Positions 25,983 through 35,650 are shown, numbered from the stretch's first letter. The stretch: DNA of 64,000 nucleotides from Paenibacillus sp. FSL R5-0623 (GCF_037974265.1 NZ_CP150233.1:806001-870000), one strand, 5' to 3'. Numbers and translations: made by a program. The notes: generated from the letters alone by a model not told the origin.

Positions 25983-27071
25983 TTACTCCATTTCAAGAAC
26001 AAAAGAAGTTGTAGCTGCTTCTTTGCCATTCACAAGAATGGTAAGCGTATGCAGACCGGCATAATATTTTCTTGTTGTAATGATTTTAAACGATTGTTTG
26101 GTGGCTACCTTGGTTCTGCCTGTCGGGTACATTTTATCGGAGCATTTGAACCGTTTGGGGGCCTGCTTGCCGTTTGCCTTCATATAACCCATCTCATATT
26201 CAATTCGCAGCATCTGGGACTCGCTGCTCTCATTAACGACATCAAACGAAAAATGGAGATCCTCGCCAATGCTAATCGAATCCTGGACAAGCTGAAGCTG
26301 CTCAATGTGAATCGAATCCTGCTCATTATAACCAAAAAGACTTAGTGCTTTGCTATGTCCTTTCTTCAGTAATGACCTGCTGGCATGCCGGACAATCCAG
26401 TCTGTGTGTACATGTTGTCCATACCAGGTCGTGGCCAGATCCATAACTAGTTCAGGGTGGTCCTTGGAGATGTCATTCAGATGATTGGCGACACTTTTGC
26501 GAACATAGAGGGACTCGTCCTGTTTCAATGCATGCAGAATCGGAAGTACAGGTGTTGGATCAGTGATAAAGTTCTGGAGTTTGGCACCCCATGGCAAACG
26601 TGGCCGACTGCCCTCACTGGCAAGTCTGCGGATATGTTCGTTGTTGCTCTCTGCCCACGCCATCATATGTTTCATCGTTTGGATTGGATAATGTTCAATA
26701 AACGGGCGTACCGCGAACTCCGAGCTGGAATAAGGTGTGAAGACGGTCAGATACTTCATGGATAACTCGTAATCCTCTGGGTCAAGTCCGTTCACTTCGA
26801 TAAAATCCGGTACAAATAGATATTCAACACCTCTCATCGTAGGGGCGGCTTGTTCGATAATATGTAATGCTTCCTCATAATTGTCAGGCAGTACCTGGGT
26901 CAAAGCCAATGTGATTCTGCGAATGCGCGCTTTGAATTCCAACTGTCCCCAGCCTTCAGCGAAAACCAATTCATGAAATTGCTGTGTATCCAGCTTTGGG
27001 TAGAATTGACGCAACAGTTCGCCGGTCCGATCGATTAATGCGGGAGTGTATTTGTCTTTGATAAGTTCCAT
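25983..27071 (-). CDS. AlkC-like DNA alkylation repair protein (HEAT repeats plus Ig-like domain)
   Basis: A 362-residue protein. Residues about 1-240 are HEAT-like helical repeats carrying the alkylation-repair signature EGSRPRLPWG, FITDPTPVLPIL, LYVRKSVANHLNDISKDHPE and DWIVRHASRSLLKKG. The C-terminal 120 residues are beta-rich (LHFSFDVVNES, YYAGLHTLTILVNGKE) and look like the Ig-like domain that marks AlkC rather than AlkD. The family removes cationic alkylated bases such as N3-methyladenine without base flipping; the substrate is inferred. A short AlkD-like paralogue is at 55121. Confidence 0.85.
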   Translation of the reverse strand: MELIKDKYTPALIDRTGELLRQFYPKLDTQQFHELVFAEGWGQLEFKARIRRITLALTQVLPDNYEEALHIIEQAAPTMRGVEYLFVPDFIEVNGLDPEDYELSMKYLTVFTPYSSSEFAVRPFIEHYPIQTMKHMMAWAESNNEHIRRLASEGSRPRLPWGAKLQNFITDPTPVLPILHALKQDESLYVRKSVANHLNDISKDHPELVMDLATTWYGQHVHTDWIVRHASRSLLKKGHSKALSLFGYNEQDSIHIEQLQLVQDSISIGEDLHFSFDVVNESSESQMLRIEYEMGYMKANGKQAPKRFKCSDKMYPTGRTKVATKQSFKIITTRKYYAGLHTLTILVNGKEAATTSFVLEME

Positions 27072-27166
27072 GGTCCGCCTCCTTTAGTTACTATCCAGTA
27101 TACCTCAAATTACAGAAATAAGAACGTAAGTTCCTAAAATTTATTTGTATACGGATGAACGTTGTT

Positions 27167-27196
27167 AAGGCACCCGCCTTCTGTAAGGGGGTGCCT
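27167..27196 (-). terminator. Hairpin after the YqfQ-like gene
   Basis: AGGCACCC (27168-27175) pairs with GGGTGCCT (27189-27196). On the - strand it lies just past the stop of the YqfQ-like gene, but the T tract is poor. Confidence 0.45.
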
Positions 27197-27204
27197 GAAT
27201 CTTC

Positions 27205-27840
27205 TTAACCTTTGCGACTTTTGGGACGACGCTTCGTGGAATTGGATTTGCGGCGGACTGGAGTTGTATTGCGGCGACGTGTAGCATTCGTTGTTTTGTT
27301 CCGACGTTTGTTTTTACGTTTCCGGGGTGGCGTATATTCTTCATAGTCTGCATCAGCTGCGCTGTTATTCGATTTTCCTTTTCCAAAAGGCAGAATGCCC
27401 ATAACAAGTTTCATCATCGGAGCCATCTGCTGGATCCCACCGACGACCTTCTGCATTTTGCCTATTCCACTCATGATCCCATCAATGCCGCCGAAGCGGT
27501 CAATCATTCCTTTTAACTCACCGATGTTGGCTAATGAAAAGCCGGAACTGCCAGTAGCAGGCGCCGGTACCGGAGCAGGGGGAACCACCTGAGCTCCACC
27601 TCCATAAAAGTTCCCGCCAGCTACACCTTGCCCATAGGGTACGACTGCAGATGCTTCGACTTCACCGAAGCCCGGGTAATGGGGCTCTACGCCAGGGTAC
27701 ATCGGTTGAATCTGAGTTTCATTTAAAGACCGCGGAATCACACCGGGCGGCATATAGGCAGAAGTATGTGCCTGCCGATGAGCATGAGAAGACGGACGTT
27801 GCCTTGGTGCTGGCTGGCGGTGATAATAATGCTGTGGCAT
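27205..27840 (-). CDS. YqfQ-like protein with basic C-terminus
   Basis: A 211-residue protein in three parts: a His/Pro/Gly/Tyr-rich N-terminal half (PQHYYHRQPAPRQ, then GGNFYGGG and PPAPVPAPA), a conserved middle (MIDRFGGIDGIMSGIGKMQK, QMAPMMKLVMGILPFGKGK), and a very basic C-terminal tail of Lys/Arg/Asn (about 175-211). The middle matches the YqfQ family of Bacillales, which is often linked to spores; that role is inferred. The composition suggests a structural or nucleic-acid-associated protein. Confidence 0.75.
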   Translation of the reverse strand: MPQHYYHRQPAPRQRPSSHAHRQAHTSAYMPPGVIPRSLNETQIQPMYPGVEPHYPGFGEVEASAVVPYGQGVAGGNFYGGGAQVVPPAPVPAPATGSSGFSLANIGELKGMIDRFGGIDGIMSGIGKMQKVVGGIQQMAPMMKLVMGILPFGKGKSNNSAADADYEEYTPPRKRKNKRRNKTTNATRRRNTTPVRRKSNSTKRRPKSRKG

Positions 27841-28229
27841 GAACGATCACGTTCCTTCTATGTTGGATTTCGGAATTGCGTTCCATGAGTTGCATGACAG
27901 ATGTACATCATAGACCCTTGTGGAACTCCCTTTTGTTATACTGTATGTCATTCGCGGAGAGACGGCGTAGGCGGGTATCCCGGAAAACGGGATATTTGCG
28001 GATTTGGGCGCATGTAAGATGGCAGGTTCACGAAGGGTAAAATGCATTTTAGACACAAAATTGTCACATTTAGGAGGAAAGAAATCCTACATAAGTAATC
28101 GGATATATACAGGTGAAAACTGGGGAAAAGCGCGGTAATTTCGCCCGATGTACGCGAGGGGAGGACAATAGTACCTTTTGTAAGCGGTAACATGTATTTT
28201 TATTCTGTAGTGCGTGAAATCGGTAACGC
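27841..28229. other. Intergenic region with hairpins between YqfQ-like and yerC genes
   Basis: A divergent gap. It contains the perfect hairpin TATCCCG-GAAAA-CGGGATA (27976-27994) and a TAGGA/TCCTA pair (28071-28089). No small gene with an SD is convincing. Confidence 0.4.
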
Positions 28230-28258
28230 TTGAAATACCAACTCAGGGTGAGTACAAT
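28230..28258 (+). promoter_or_regulatory. Sigma-A-type promoter of yerC
   Basis: TTGAAA (28230-28235), a 17-bp spacer, and TACAAT (28253-28258). The start site would lie about 30 bases before the ATG at 28295. Confidence 0.65.
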
Positions 28259-28294
28259 GTAGGTACACAGTAACCGCTAGGGGATGATGATGAA

Positions 28295-28585
28295 ATGCAG
28301 CTGAAAAAGCTAAATGATAAAAGCATTGAACAACTATTCGAGGCTATTTTGACGCTAAAAGATATTGAAGAGTGTTATGTTTTCTTTGATGACCTCTGCA
28401 CAGTTAACGAGATCCAATCCATGTCCCAGCGTCTGGAAGTGGCTCGTATGTTGGGTAAAGGCAATACGTATAACCAGATTGAAGCAGAGACAGGTGCGAG
28501 TACAGCTACAATTTCACGTGTGAAACGCTGCCTGAATTACGGCAATGATGGTTATAAAATGACGCTGGAACGCCTGGGACGCTAA
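28295..28585 (+). CDS. yerC: YerC/YecD TrpR-related DNA-binding protein
   Basis: A 96-residue protein of the TrpR-like superfamily. It matches the YerC family closely: FEAILTLKDIEECYVFFDDLCTVNEIQ, then an HTH in SQRLEVARMLGKGNTYNQIE and TGASTATISRVKRCL. It is a predicted transcription factor whose regulon is unknown. It is only 1 base upstream of the chelatase-like gene, so the two form an operon behind a clear promoter. Confidence 0.92.
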   Translation: MQLKKLNDKSIEQLFEAILTLKDIEECYVFFDDLCTVNEIQSMSQRLEVARMLGKGNTYNQIEAETGASTATISRVKRCLNYGNDGYKMTLERLGR

Positions 28586-28586
28586 T

Positions 28587-29372
28587 ATGAAGAAGCCGGG
28601 TGTACTCATCATCAGTCACGGTTCACAGGAGCAGACCTGGGTGGAATCCGTCGATGACGCGATCTCCCGGTTGAATCTGCCTGTTCCATTACCGGTTGAA
28701 GCCGGTTTTCTTGAACTTGTGGAAGGACGCCTGATCCAGGACGGTATCGACCGACTGGAAGCACAAGGCGTAACCGATATTCTGGTCGTACCTCTATTTG
28801 TTTCGTCCGGGAGTACACATGTGGATGAAATTGAATATGCCATTGGTGCAAAGGAAACACCTGATCGCGAAACGGATCTGGAACCGTTCGATGTGAAGGC
28901 TCGGGTTCACTTCGGTTATCCGGTGGATAACGATCCGGATATTGCCGTGATGGTGTGGGACAAAGTCCGATTACTGTCGCAGCAACCGGAGGAGGAAACG
29001 ATCCTGCTGGTAGGCCATGGGAGTATTCATGATGGCTTTCGCGAGCGTTGGGAAGCCGGAATTTCTTCCCTTGCAGAGCGTGTGCAGGAAGTTAGTGGTG
29101 TAGCCCATACGGATTATGCATTGCTGAATCCGGAGAGTGTGTACGACAAAGTGAAGTACTGGAGCGAAGAGCGGGGGAACCGAGTCATTGTGGCGCCGCT
29201 GTTTTTGAGTGCCGGTTATTTCACGAGGAACGTTATCCCGGATCGGCTGCAGGAACTGAACTATGTGTACAGCGGTGAGACACTGTTGCCACATCCATTG
29301 CTCGGGCAGTGGCTGGAGCATCAGATCCAGATTTTGCTGGAGAGATGTAATGAGGTTAAAGCTTCTTCATGA
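28587..29372 (+). CDS. CbiX/SirB-like sirohydrochlorin chelatase family protein
   Basis: A 261-residue protein with two CbiX/SirB modules. The first contains VLIISHGSQEQTW, LELVEGRLIQDGIDRL and VPLFVSSGSTHVDEI; the second contains LLVGHGSIHDGF and VIVAPLFLSAGYFTRNVIPDR. The His residues in SHGS and VGHGS are metal/substrate ligands in the family, which inserts Fe or Co into sirohydrochlorin. No other sirohaem or cobalamin gene is nearby, so the substrate is uncertain. A terminator follows at 29461. Confidence 0.85.
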   Translation: MKKPGVLIISHGSQEQTWVESVDDAISRLNLPVPLPVEAGFLELVEGRLIQDGIDRLEAQGVTDILVVPLFVSSGSTHVDEIEYAIGAKETPDRETDLEPFDVKARVHFGYPVDNDPDIAVMVWDKVRLLSQQPEEETILLVGHGSIHDGFRERWEAGISSLAERVQEVSGVAHTDYALLNPESVYDKVKYWSEERGNRVIVAPLFLSAGYFTRNVIPDRLQELNYVYSGETLLPHPLLGQWLEHQIQILLERCNEVKASS

Positions 29373-29460
29373 AGTGATCGCTTTGGCATAGGTATGTGAT
29401 CACATCGCTAGCAGTAATGTCGCATCATTTGATATGAACTCCATAGCTTCATAAACAATT

Positions 29461-29490
29461 AAACCACGTCGAAGGACGTGGTTTTTGTTT
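29461..29490. terminator. Terminator between convergent genes
   Basis: AAACCACGTC (29461-29470) pairs perfectly with GACGTGGTTT (29475-29484), loop GAAG, then T residues. Confidence 0.85.
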
Positions 29491-29518
29491 GTTGTAGATC
29501 ACTTGAACGAGGATTGGG

Positions 29519-30088
29519 TTATCCATTAATGGGTGCGTGCAATTGCAGATGTAGCTCCAGTAAACTTATTAATTGGTCAACGATCTCCTCAGCCGGATAA
29601 GGCATGGAATTCATAATCCACCACTCCAGAAGACCAACTGCAGCGGAAGCAAGAAACTGTATGGTGATCTCTTTTTTCATACCTTCCTGGATGCCACAGG
29701 CATCCATCTGTTCCTCCACTCCCTGGACCAACAATGTCATCAACTTACTACGGAATGCCGGAATACCTTTTTTGGTTAGAAGTGTGGTATAGGTAGAGGC
29801 ATGTTGTTCCAGATAACAGAAAGTTCTGAGAAGCGCATCCTTGGCCGTAACGGGTGTTGTAGTAGAGCTTTCGATCATGCAGGCATCCAACAACTGCTGC
29901 AAATAGGTCTCAATGCATTGATCCAACAGGTCGAACTTGTCAGCGTAATGCAAATAGATGGTTCCTCGGTTTACATTAGCCCGATCAGCAATATCGTTTA
30001 TCGTAATTTGCTCGAATTCCTGTTCCTCCAGTAACCCCACAAAAGCTTCAATTATCGCCTTTCGTGTCTTGAGTACTCGTCTGTCCAT
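29519..30088 (-). CDS. TetR family regulator, module 1
   Basis: A 189-residue repressor. The N-terminal HTH is clear (KTRKAIIEAFVGLLEEQEFEQ and ITINDIADRANVNRGTIYLHY), with a helical C-terminal ligand domain. ATG 30088 has AGGAGGGG close upstream; an in-frame start at 30115 is less likely. It is divergent from a ketopantoate-reductase-like gene at 30257, and the gap holds a near-perfect palindrome (30194-30217), so it almost surely controls that gene and itself. Confidence 0.9.
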   Translation of the reverse strand: MDRRVLKTRKAIIEAFVGLLEEQEFEQITINDIADRANVNRGTIYLHYADKFDLLDQCIETYLQQLLDACMIESSTTTPVTAKDALLRTFCYLEQHASTYTTLLTKKGIPAFRSKLMTLLVQGVEEQMDACGIQEGMKKEITIQFLASAAVGLLEWWIMNSMPYPAEEIVDQLISLLELHLQLHAPING

Positions 30089-30128
30089 GGCCCCTCCTAT
30101 GATGGTTTTCAACAATAAGGAATCATTC

Positions 30129-30236
30129 GTTGATTATTCAACAAAAACGGATATTTTAACGATTGAAGCACAGTAGGCGCTTTGTTACTCTTATTTTATC
30201 AACAGATGTTGATAAAACAACGATTATTTATAAAAT
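30129..30236 (+). promoter_or_regulatory. TetR operators and promoter in divergent gap, module 1
   Basis: TTTTATCAACA (30194-30204), centre GA, TGTTGATAAAA (30207-30217): a perfect 11-bp inverted repeat. A weaker GTTGATTATTCAAC lies at 30129-30142. TTGATA (30209-30214) overlaps the main operator and, with TAAAAT (30231-30236, 16-bp spacing), could be the promoter of the reductase gene, so binding would block the -35. Confidence 0.7.
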
Positions 30237-30256
30237 ATGAAATTGAGGGATAACCA

Positions 30257-31183
30257 ATGAAGATATTAGTGTATGGGGCTGGGGTTTTGGGCAGTCAACT
30301 GGCACACGTTCTGGTGCGCGGCGGCAATGAAGTCACCATTCTGGCTAGAGGGAAGCGGGCAGAGGAGCTGGAGAAGGATGGAATCGTCATCCGGCATGTT
30401 TTTCAATTCAAAACGACAGTTGATCAGGTTCGGGTAGCCAGAACGTTGGAAGTGGATGATCAATATGATCTGATTTTTGTTGTCATGAAATATAATGATT
30501 TTCCTTCTGTGTTACCTATTCTGGCAGACAATCAGAGCAGCAATATTGTGATTGTGGGAAACAACGCAGATGCGCGAAGCATGCAAAACTTTTTGGAGGA
30601 AAACAGCAGGGTAGCAAAACGGGTCGCGTTTGGATTCCATGTGAGTGGAGGGAAGAGGGAAAAGGACCGAATGTTATCGATCGGTGGAGGTAGCGGACAA
30701 ATGGTAATCGGCAGTCTGGACGGAGAGATAGGCTTTAAACCTTTGCTGGATCAAGCTTTCCGACATGTGAAATACAAGTTAAATGTTCTGAGCGATATTG
30801 ATGCCTGGCTGAAAAGTCATATCATCCCCATTCTGATGCTTAATGCGGTGAGTTTTAATGAGAAGCGCGAATTGATCAAGTTGGACGGGAACAGAAAGCA
30901 AATCCAACATATGATTAGGGCGATGGATGAGGGCTTCAGCGTACTTGAGGCTATGGGCATAACGATTATACCGGAGATTCAGGCTAAAATGATACGCAAG
31001 CATCAACGGATGTTGTACCTTCTGTTGAAGATCTATAGCATGCTTCCGGTTCATAAGCTGGTCGCGGGTTCTTTTGGAGAGATTGAGGCGTTAAATAATG
31101 CATTTACCGATTGGAAAAAGACAACAGGCATCCCGACTCCCCATTGGGACGTGCTGAAAAGAGATTTTACTATCCTTAAATGA
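30257..31183 (+). CDS. Ketopantoate reductase-like oxidoreductase, module 1
   Basis: A 308-residue NAD(P)-binding protein of the ApbA/PanE superfamily. It starts with a Rossmann motif, MKILVYGAGVLGS, followed by VTILARGKRAEEL. The region that carries the catalytic Lys in PanE reads DAWLKSHIIPILMLNAV, so a candidate Lys is present. The similarity to true PanE is moderate and the gene is paired with TetR, so it is more likely an inducible reductase than the pantothenate enzyme. SD GAGGG is about 8 bases before the ATG. Confidence 0.8.
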   Translation: MKILVYGAGVLGSQLAHVLVRGGNEVTILARGKRAEELEKDGIVIRHVFQFKTTVDQVRVARTLEVDDQYDLIFVVMKYNDFPSVLPILADNQSSNIVIVGNNADARSMQNFLEENSRVAKRVAFGFHVSGGKREKDRMLSIGGGSGQMVIGSLDGEIGFKPLLDQAFRHVKYKLNVLSDIDAWLKSHIIPILMLNAVSFNEKRELIKLDGNRKQIQHMIRAMDEGFSVLEAMGITIIPEIQAKMIRKHQRMLYLLLKIYSMLPVHKLVAGSFGEIEALNNAFTDWKKTTGIPTPHWDVLKRDFTILK

Positions 31184-31254
31184 AGTGTTGCTCATTAACC
31201 CAATACCGACTACAATAAAACCGACTAATAGAATGGGGATAAGGTGATATGTGG

Positions 31255-31671
31255 ATGCGGGAAATGCCCATGCGCTATGTGAAAGCGAATCAGGTCGGTA
31301 TTGTATTATTTGTTTTACTCTCGTTTGTGTTCAATCCGCTGGTAGTTCTGGGCTTGCTGTGGACCATTCAGGTGGTTGGTCTGGCTTCCAGTGGCAAACT
31401 TAATCTGTTTGTGCAAATTGGGAAAGCTGTGTTGACTGGTAAAGGTACAGAGACGCAGGCGGTGGAGCTGCAGCGATTCAACAATATTCTGGCCGTGCTC
31501 TTCCTGTCTCTGGCATTCATCTCGTTCTCGCTTGGCTGGGTAGGCGCAGGGTATGTATTCTCCGTCATGCTTCTCGCGGCTGCAAGTGCGGCCCTGCTGG
31601 GTTATTGTGTAGGCTGCACCGTCTATTTCTGGTATAAACAGCTGCGTGCAGGCAGAAAAATCGGATTTTGA
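31255..31671 (+). CDS. DUF4395 membrane protein
   Basis: A 138-residue membrane protein with hydrophobic segments near 12-40, 75-95 and 98-122, ending in LGYCVGCTVYFWYKQ, the CxxC-containing motif typical of DUF4395. ATG 31255 is preferred over 31249 because AAGGTG is 8 bases upstream of the former. Function unknown; the paired cysteines suggest a redox role. Confidence 0.8.
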   Translation: MREMPMRYVKANQVGIVLFVLLSFVFNPLVVLGLLWTIQVVGLASSGKLNLFVQIGKAVLTGKGTETQAVELQRFNNILAVLFLSLAFISFSLGWVGAGYVFSVMLLAAASAALLGYCVGCTVYFWYKQLRAGRKIGF

Positions 31672-31808
31672 GGGTTGGCTGAAGAGCGATACGATGACAG
31701 AATAACTTATTCTTCGAGTAAGGATAAAGACGAGTCATGTTCAGAGAGCTTTCTGGCGGCAAGCTTTTAGCTGGACCTATATGGCGATCGGAATACGATC
31801 GCATTATA

Positions 31809-31858
31809 ATGAAATCCCCCTCAAGTGAACTGTTCACTCGAAGAGGATTTTCTTTTTT
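31809..31858. terminator. Terminator between convergent genes
   Basis: GAAATCC (31811-31817) pairs with GGATTTTC (31845-31852), and a nested AGTGAA/TTCACT hairpin is inside. TTTTCTTTTTT follows and overlaps the stop of the NLP gene. Confidence 0.75.
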
Positions 31859-32573
31859 ATCTAAACCAGGCCTTGTTCAAATTGTTCGTGAAATTGTTAT
31901 CGTTCATAGGTACGTTGGCACTGCCAAAGTCCGTGGTGTTGAGTGCATTCCGTGCCGCAGAAGTCAGATCGTCCCATCCGATTAAAGGCTGAGTTCCACC
32001 CACAGCATTAGTAACGCCAAGCTCATGGTTAAGTGGCCAGGTACTATTATAGGAAATCAACGGATGATTACCTTGTGTATTGTTATTGCTCGGAGTGACG
32101 TTGGTGAACTGTCCGTGACCGGAATATGCGATAGAGAGGATTTTGGAATTGGCTGCTGCCGGATTATCGACCCACACGACGATTCCTTCCCAATCATGAC
32201 GATGGCCGAGTCCAGAGGAAGGAGAGTCTTTCGGGAAATACCACGAATACATGATAGCCCACACCCCATTGTGCCATGCGGAGCGGGAGTAGATCTGGCC
32301 TGTACTTGAGCTACAGTTCCCATTCGATGACCCGGACGTATTCAAGCCAGCACTGGTATTGCCCTGTTGATCCACTGCGGGAAAAGGCACACATCCATGA
32401 TAGACTTTTAGAAAAGGCTGAAAACGCTTGGCTGCTTGTTGTGTTACGGTCAAAGGCGTAACTTCCTGGAATCCGACTACCTGATCATGATTAATTTCTG
32501 CCGCTTCAATAACAGTGACCCAAGGAATACAGGCCATAAGCGAAACCAAGAGCATTAACACGATTTTTTTCAT
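31857..32573 (-). CDS. Necrosis-inducing NPP1/NLP family secreted protein
   Basis: A 238-residue secreted protein with a signal peptide (MKKIVLMLLVSLMAC..., likely cleavage near VIEAA). The hallmark NLP heptapeptide GHRHDWE is at 123-129, with the family's SAWHNGVWAIMYSWYFPKD before it and two cysteines (61, 87) that could form the conserved disulfide. NLPs bind plant sphingolipids and lyse dicot cells, or act as non-toxic elicitors; the activity of this one cannot be read from sequence. SD AAGGAG is 8 bases before the ATG. It is a lone gene between a terminator and a 500-base empty region. Confidence 0.92.
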   Translation of the reverse strand: MKKIVLMLLVSLMACIPWVTVIEAAEINHDQVVGFQEVTPLTVTQQAAKRFQPFLKVYHGCVPFPAVDQQGNTSAGLNTSGSSNGNCSSSTGQIYSRSAWHNGVWAIMYSWYFPKDSPSSGLGHRHDWEGIVVWVDNPAAANSKILSIAYSGHGQFTNVTPSNNNTQGNHPLISYNSTWPLNHELGVTNAVGGTQPLIGWDDLTSAARNALNTTDFGSANVPMNDNNFTNNLNKAWFR

Positions 32574-33097
32574 TTACACTTCTCCTTCAAGGGTATGATT
32601 TGGTGCTAAGTCGAGGGTGCACTAAAACTATATTGGAAAAAGGTTTATGTTATTTATCTTTTCATCTTAAGATTTGTAAATTTGTAGCATATCTATGTCA
32701 TAATCATATGAAGATCATCGAAATCGAAGACTAATTCCTGTCCAAGCGGGCAGAATGGTTGATTAATGAGACTATTTTACATAAAAGGTAGTGGGGAAGA
32801 TTCAGAGTGGTGCGTGAGGTTTATTGGGTAATGGATGGATTAATGGGTACCTATATGAAAAAATATACTTATGGATTACAGGCTAGGACATCTTTACATT
32901 TGATGATATGATAGGAGTTAAAGGCTTTGGAATGAGACGGAATTCCTGATGCATAGATATAGGTAAGACGAAAGATTAGAGCAGTATGAACGGAAGATCA
33001 TTTATATGTAAAAAATATACCCTTCTGTGGACTCGTGCAACGTAAGAATATGAGGTCGTTTAGACTCATGGATAATGTGGAATAGGTGGCGTATGAG
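32574..33097. other. AT-rich intergenic region without convincing genes
   Basis: About 520 bases upstream of both the NLP gene (-) and dgkB (+). Only short frames without SD sites are present. The length may reflect complex control of the toxin gene, but no clear operator is seen. Confidence 0.4.
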
Positions 33098-33979
33098 ATG
33101 AAAAAAGCTCGCTTAATATATAATCCGACCTCAGGCCGGGAAGAAATGAAGAAACGTCTGGCTGATATTTTGCAGCGTTTGGATCAAGGTGGTATTGAAG
33201 CTTCATGTCACGCAACAACGGGCGAAGGTGACGCAACCCGGGAAGCGGAACTCGCGATTGAACGCGGCTATGACATGATTATTGCTGCTGGTGGAGATGG
33301 CACGTTGTATGAAGTTATCAATGGTATGGCTGAGCGGGAGAATCGTCCTCCGCTGGGTGTGTTTCCTTTGGGAACAACGAATGATTTTGCACGTGCACTC
33401 GGCATTCCGAGACAATGGGAAGATTACGTGGATCTGGTCATTAACCAGCAGCTTCGTCCGCTCGATCTGGGCAAAGCGAATGATAAATATTTTATCAACA
33501 TCGCCGGCGGTGGATCACTGACTGAACTGACCTATGAAGTACCGAGTCGTCTGAAAACGATGATTGGGCAACTGGCCTATTATATGAAGGGTATTGAGAA
33601 AATGGCGAGTCTGTCTCCACAGGAGCTGATTATTCGCGCCGACGGTCAGGAAGAAATCCATGATGAATTCATGTTATTCCTCATCGCCAATACCAATTCG
33701 GTCGGGGGATTTGAGAAGTTGGCTCCAGGTGCAACCATTGATGATGGTCTGTTCGATGTGATCGGTGTCCGCAAGTGTAATCTGGCCGATATGATCCGCC
33801 TCGTAACGCTCGCGCTGCGTGGGGAGCATCTGAACGACAAGAAAGTGGTTCATTTCCAGACGAGTCATATGGAAGTTACGTCCCCGGGATATGTGCAGCT
33901 GAACCTCGATGGAGAGTTGGGCGGCACATTGCCAGCTACGTTTACGAATTTGCGTCATCATCTGATGTTGTATCGTTAA
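33098..33979 (+). CDS. dgkB: Diacylglycerol kinase DgkB-like lipid kinase
   Basis: A 293-residue soluble lipid kinase. The nucleotide motif GGDGT is at 65-69, preceded by YNPTSGREE and followed by PLGTTNDFAR, all diagnostic for the DagK/DgkB family that recycles diacylglycerol to phosphatidic acid during lipoteichoic acid turnover. ATG 33098 is preferred to GTG 33086, since AGGTGG is 8 bases upstream. It is 28 bases upstream of rlmCD, the same order as in several Bacillales genomes, so the two are probably co-transcribed. Confidence 0.94.
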   Translation: MKKARLIYNPTSGREEMKKRLADILQRLDQGGIEASCHATTGEGDATREAELAIERGYDMIIAAGGDGTLYEVINGMAERENRPPLGVFPLGTTNDFARALGIPRQWEDYVDLVINQQLRPLDLGKANDKYFINIAGGGSLTELTYEVPSRLKTMIGQLAYYMKGIEKMASLSPQELIIRADGQEEIHDEFMLFLIANTNSVGGFEKLAPGATIDDGLFDVIGVRKCNLADMIRLVTLALRGEHLNDKKVVHFQTSHMEVTSPGYVQLNLDGELGGTLPATFTNLRHHLMLYR

Positions 33980-34007
33980 ATACTAAAAAGAAAGAAGTGA
34001 ATGTACG

Positions 34008-35609
34008 TTGTCTAATACGAACCGCAGCGGTCGTGGAAAAAACCGCCGGAATTCGGCTGCCTCTCAGGGGCAAGGGAACGCTTCAGCGTCCCGTCAGCCA
34101 AGTCAATCATCTCGTCCATCTACACGTCAGCAGGGAAAAGAGGTGCGGCCACAAGGCGCATCTCTTTCTGCCGTTCGTCCAAAGGGGAGAGCGCGTGAAT
34201 CCGCACCAATCGAAGGTCTGCCCGTTAGCAAAAATGAAGAGACCGTCATCGACATCATTGGCATGAATCATGACGGTGAGGGTGTAGGTCGCGCGAATGG
34301 ATACACGCTCTTTGTACAGGGTGCGCTTCCAGGTGAAACCGTGCGTGTGCGCGTGATGAAAACCAAGAAGCAGTATGGCTACGCCAAACTGCTGGAGATC
34401 GTGAAAGCAAGCCCGGATCGAGTGTCCGCGCCTTGCCCGATCTACGATCAGTGCGGCGGCTGCCAGATTCAGCATATGAGTTATGCCGGACAGCTTGCGT
34501 GGAAACGCCAGTTGGTAGTCGATAATTTGCAGCGGATTGGCAAGTTGAACGTGATGGTGGAGGATGCAGAAGATACGGAGCAAGGCATTCGCGTACTGCC
34601 TACGATGGGTATGGACGAGCCGTGGCGCTATCGGAATAAAGCACAGGTGCCAATTGGCGTTACCGAGGGTGGTCTGGTAGGTGGTTTTTACGCCAAAGGA
34701 AGTCACCGGATCATCGATATGGAGAGCTGTCTCATTCAGCATGAGCACAATGACGAAGTGGTTGCGAAGGTGAAGGAGATCGGCAGTCACTTTGGAATTA
34801 GCGCATATAACGAAGAGACAGGTCGCGGTCTGCTGCGCCATGTGGTCGTAAAAAAAGCATTCCGCACGGGCGAGATGATGCTTGTTCTGGTCACCAATGG
34901 ACGAGACATTCCGCACAAGGACGAATGGATTGGCAGTATCCGTGAAGCGATTCCACATGTGGCGAGCATATGCCAGAATGTGAACAAGAAGCAGACCAAC
35001 GTTATCTTTGGCGATGAGACCCGCGTCCTGTGGGGCCGTGATGTGATCTATGATTATATCGGTGATGTTCAGTTTGCGATCTCGGCTCGTTCGTTCTATC
35101 AGGTGAATCCGGTGCAGACGGAAGTACTGTATGGCAAAACTGTAGAGTACGCAGGACTGAGCGGCAAAGAAACCGTAATTGATGCCTATTGCGGCATCGG
35201 TACGATCTCTCTTTTCCTCGCGCAACATGCGGATCAGGTGTATGGTGTTGAGATCGTGCCCGAAGCAATTGAGGATGCTCGCAGCAATGCGCTCTTGAAC
35301 GAGATGAAAAACGTGAAATTCGAAGTTGGCGCATCCGAGGACGTTATTCCGCGCTGGAAAGAACAAGGTATCGAAGCAGACGTAATTGTTGTCGATCCAC
35401 CGCGTAAGGGCTGCGATCCACGTTTGCTGGAGACGATCCTGGAGATGAAGCCAGAGCGCGTGGTGTATGTGAGCTGTAATCCGAGTACGCTGGCACGTGA
35501 TCTTCGTGTGCTGGAGGATGGCGGATATCGAACGGTTGAGGTAACGCCAGTGGATATGTTCCCGCATACAGTACATGTGGAGAGTGTAGCGATGTTGGTT
35601 AGGGTGTAG
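34008..35609 (+). CDS. rlmCD: 23S rRNA (uracil-5-)-methyltransferase RlmCD
   Basis: A 533-residue RumA/TrmA-family SAM-dependent methyltransferase, predicted to methylate U747 and U1939 of 23S rRNA. The first 75 or so residues are a Ser/Arg/Gln/Gly-rich tail not found in short homologues. A TRAM domain follows ([18 protein letters not shown]), then an Fe-S region [10 protein letters not shown] and the SAM motif [25 protein letters not shown] precedes the catalytic cysteine in [11 protein letters not shown]. Start is TTG 34008 with AGAAGTGA 7 bases before it. Confidence 0.93.
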   Translation: MSNTNRSGRGKNRRNSAASQGQGNASASRQPSQSSRPSTRQQGKEVRPQGASLSAVRPKGRARESAPIEGLPVSKNEETVIDIIGMNHDGEGVGRANGYTLFVQGALPGETVRVRVMKTKKQYGYAKLLEIVKASPDRVSAPCPIYDQCGGCQIQHMSYAGQLAWKRQLVVDNLQRIGKLNVMVEDAEDTEQGIRVLPTMGMDEPWRYRNKAQVPIGVTEGGLVGGFYAKGSHRIIDMESCLIQHEHNDEVVAKVKEIGSHFGISAYNEETGRGLLRHVVVKKAFRTGEMMLVLVTNGRDIPHKDEWIGSIREAIPHVASICQNVNKKQTNVIFGDETRVLWGRDVIYDYIGDVQFAISARSFYQVNPVQTEVLYGKTVEYAGLSGKETVIDAYCGIGTISLFLAQHADQVYGVEIVPEAIEDARSNALLNEMKNVKFEVGASEDVIPRWKEQGIEADVIVVDPPRKGCDPRLLETILEMKPERVVYVSCNPSTLARDLRVLEDGGYRTVEVTPVDMFPHTVHVESVAMLVRV

Positions 35610-35650
35610 TGTTTTGAAGCTACATTTACCTGTTTTAATATAGCTAATTT

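Noticed and set aside
34107..35576. A 489-codon open frame on the - strand
   Set aside because: It lies entirely antisense to rlmCD, has no SD or recognisable domain and an odd Ile/His/Arg-rich composition. It is a shadow of the codon usage of the + strand gene.
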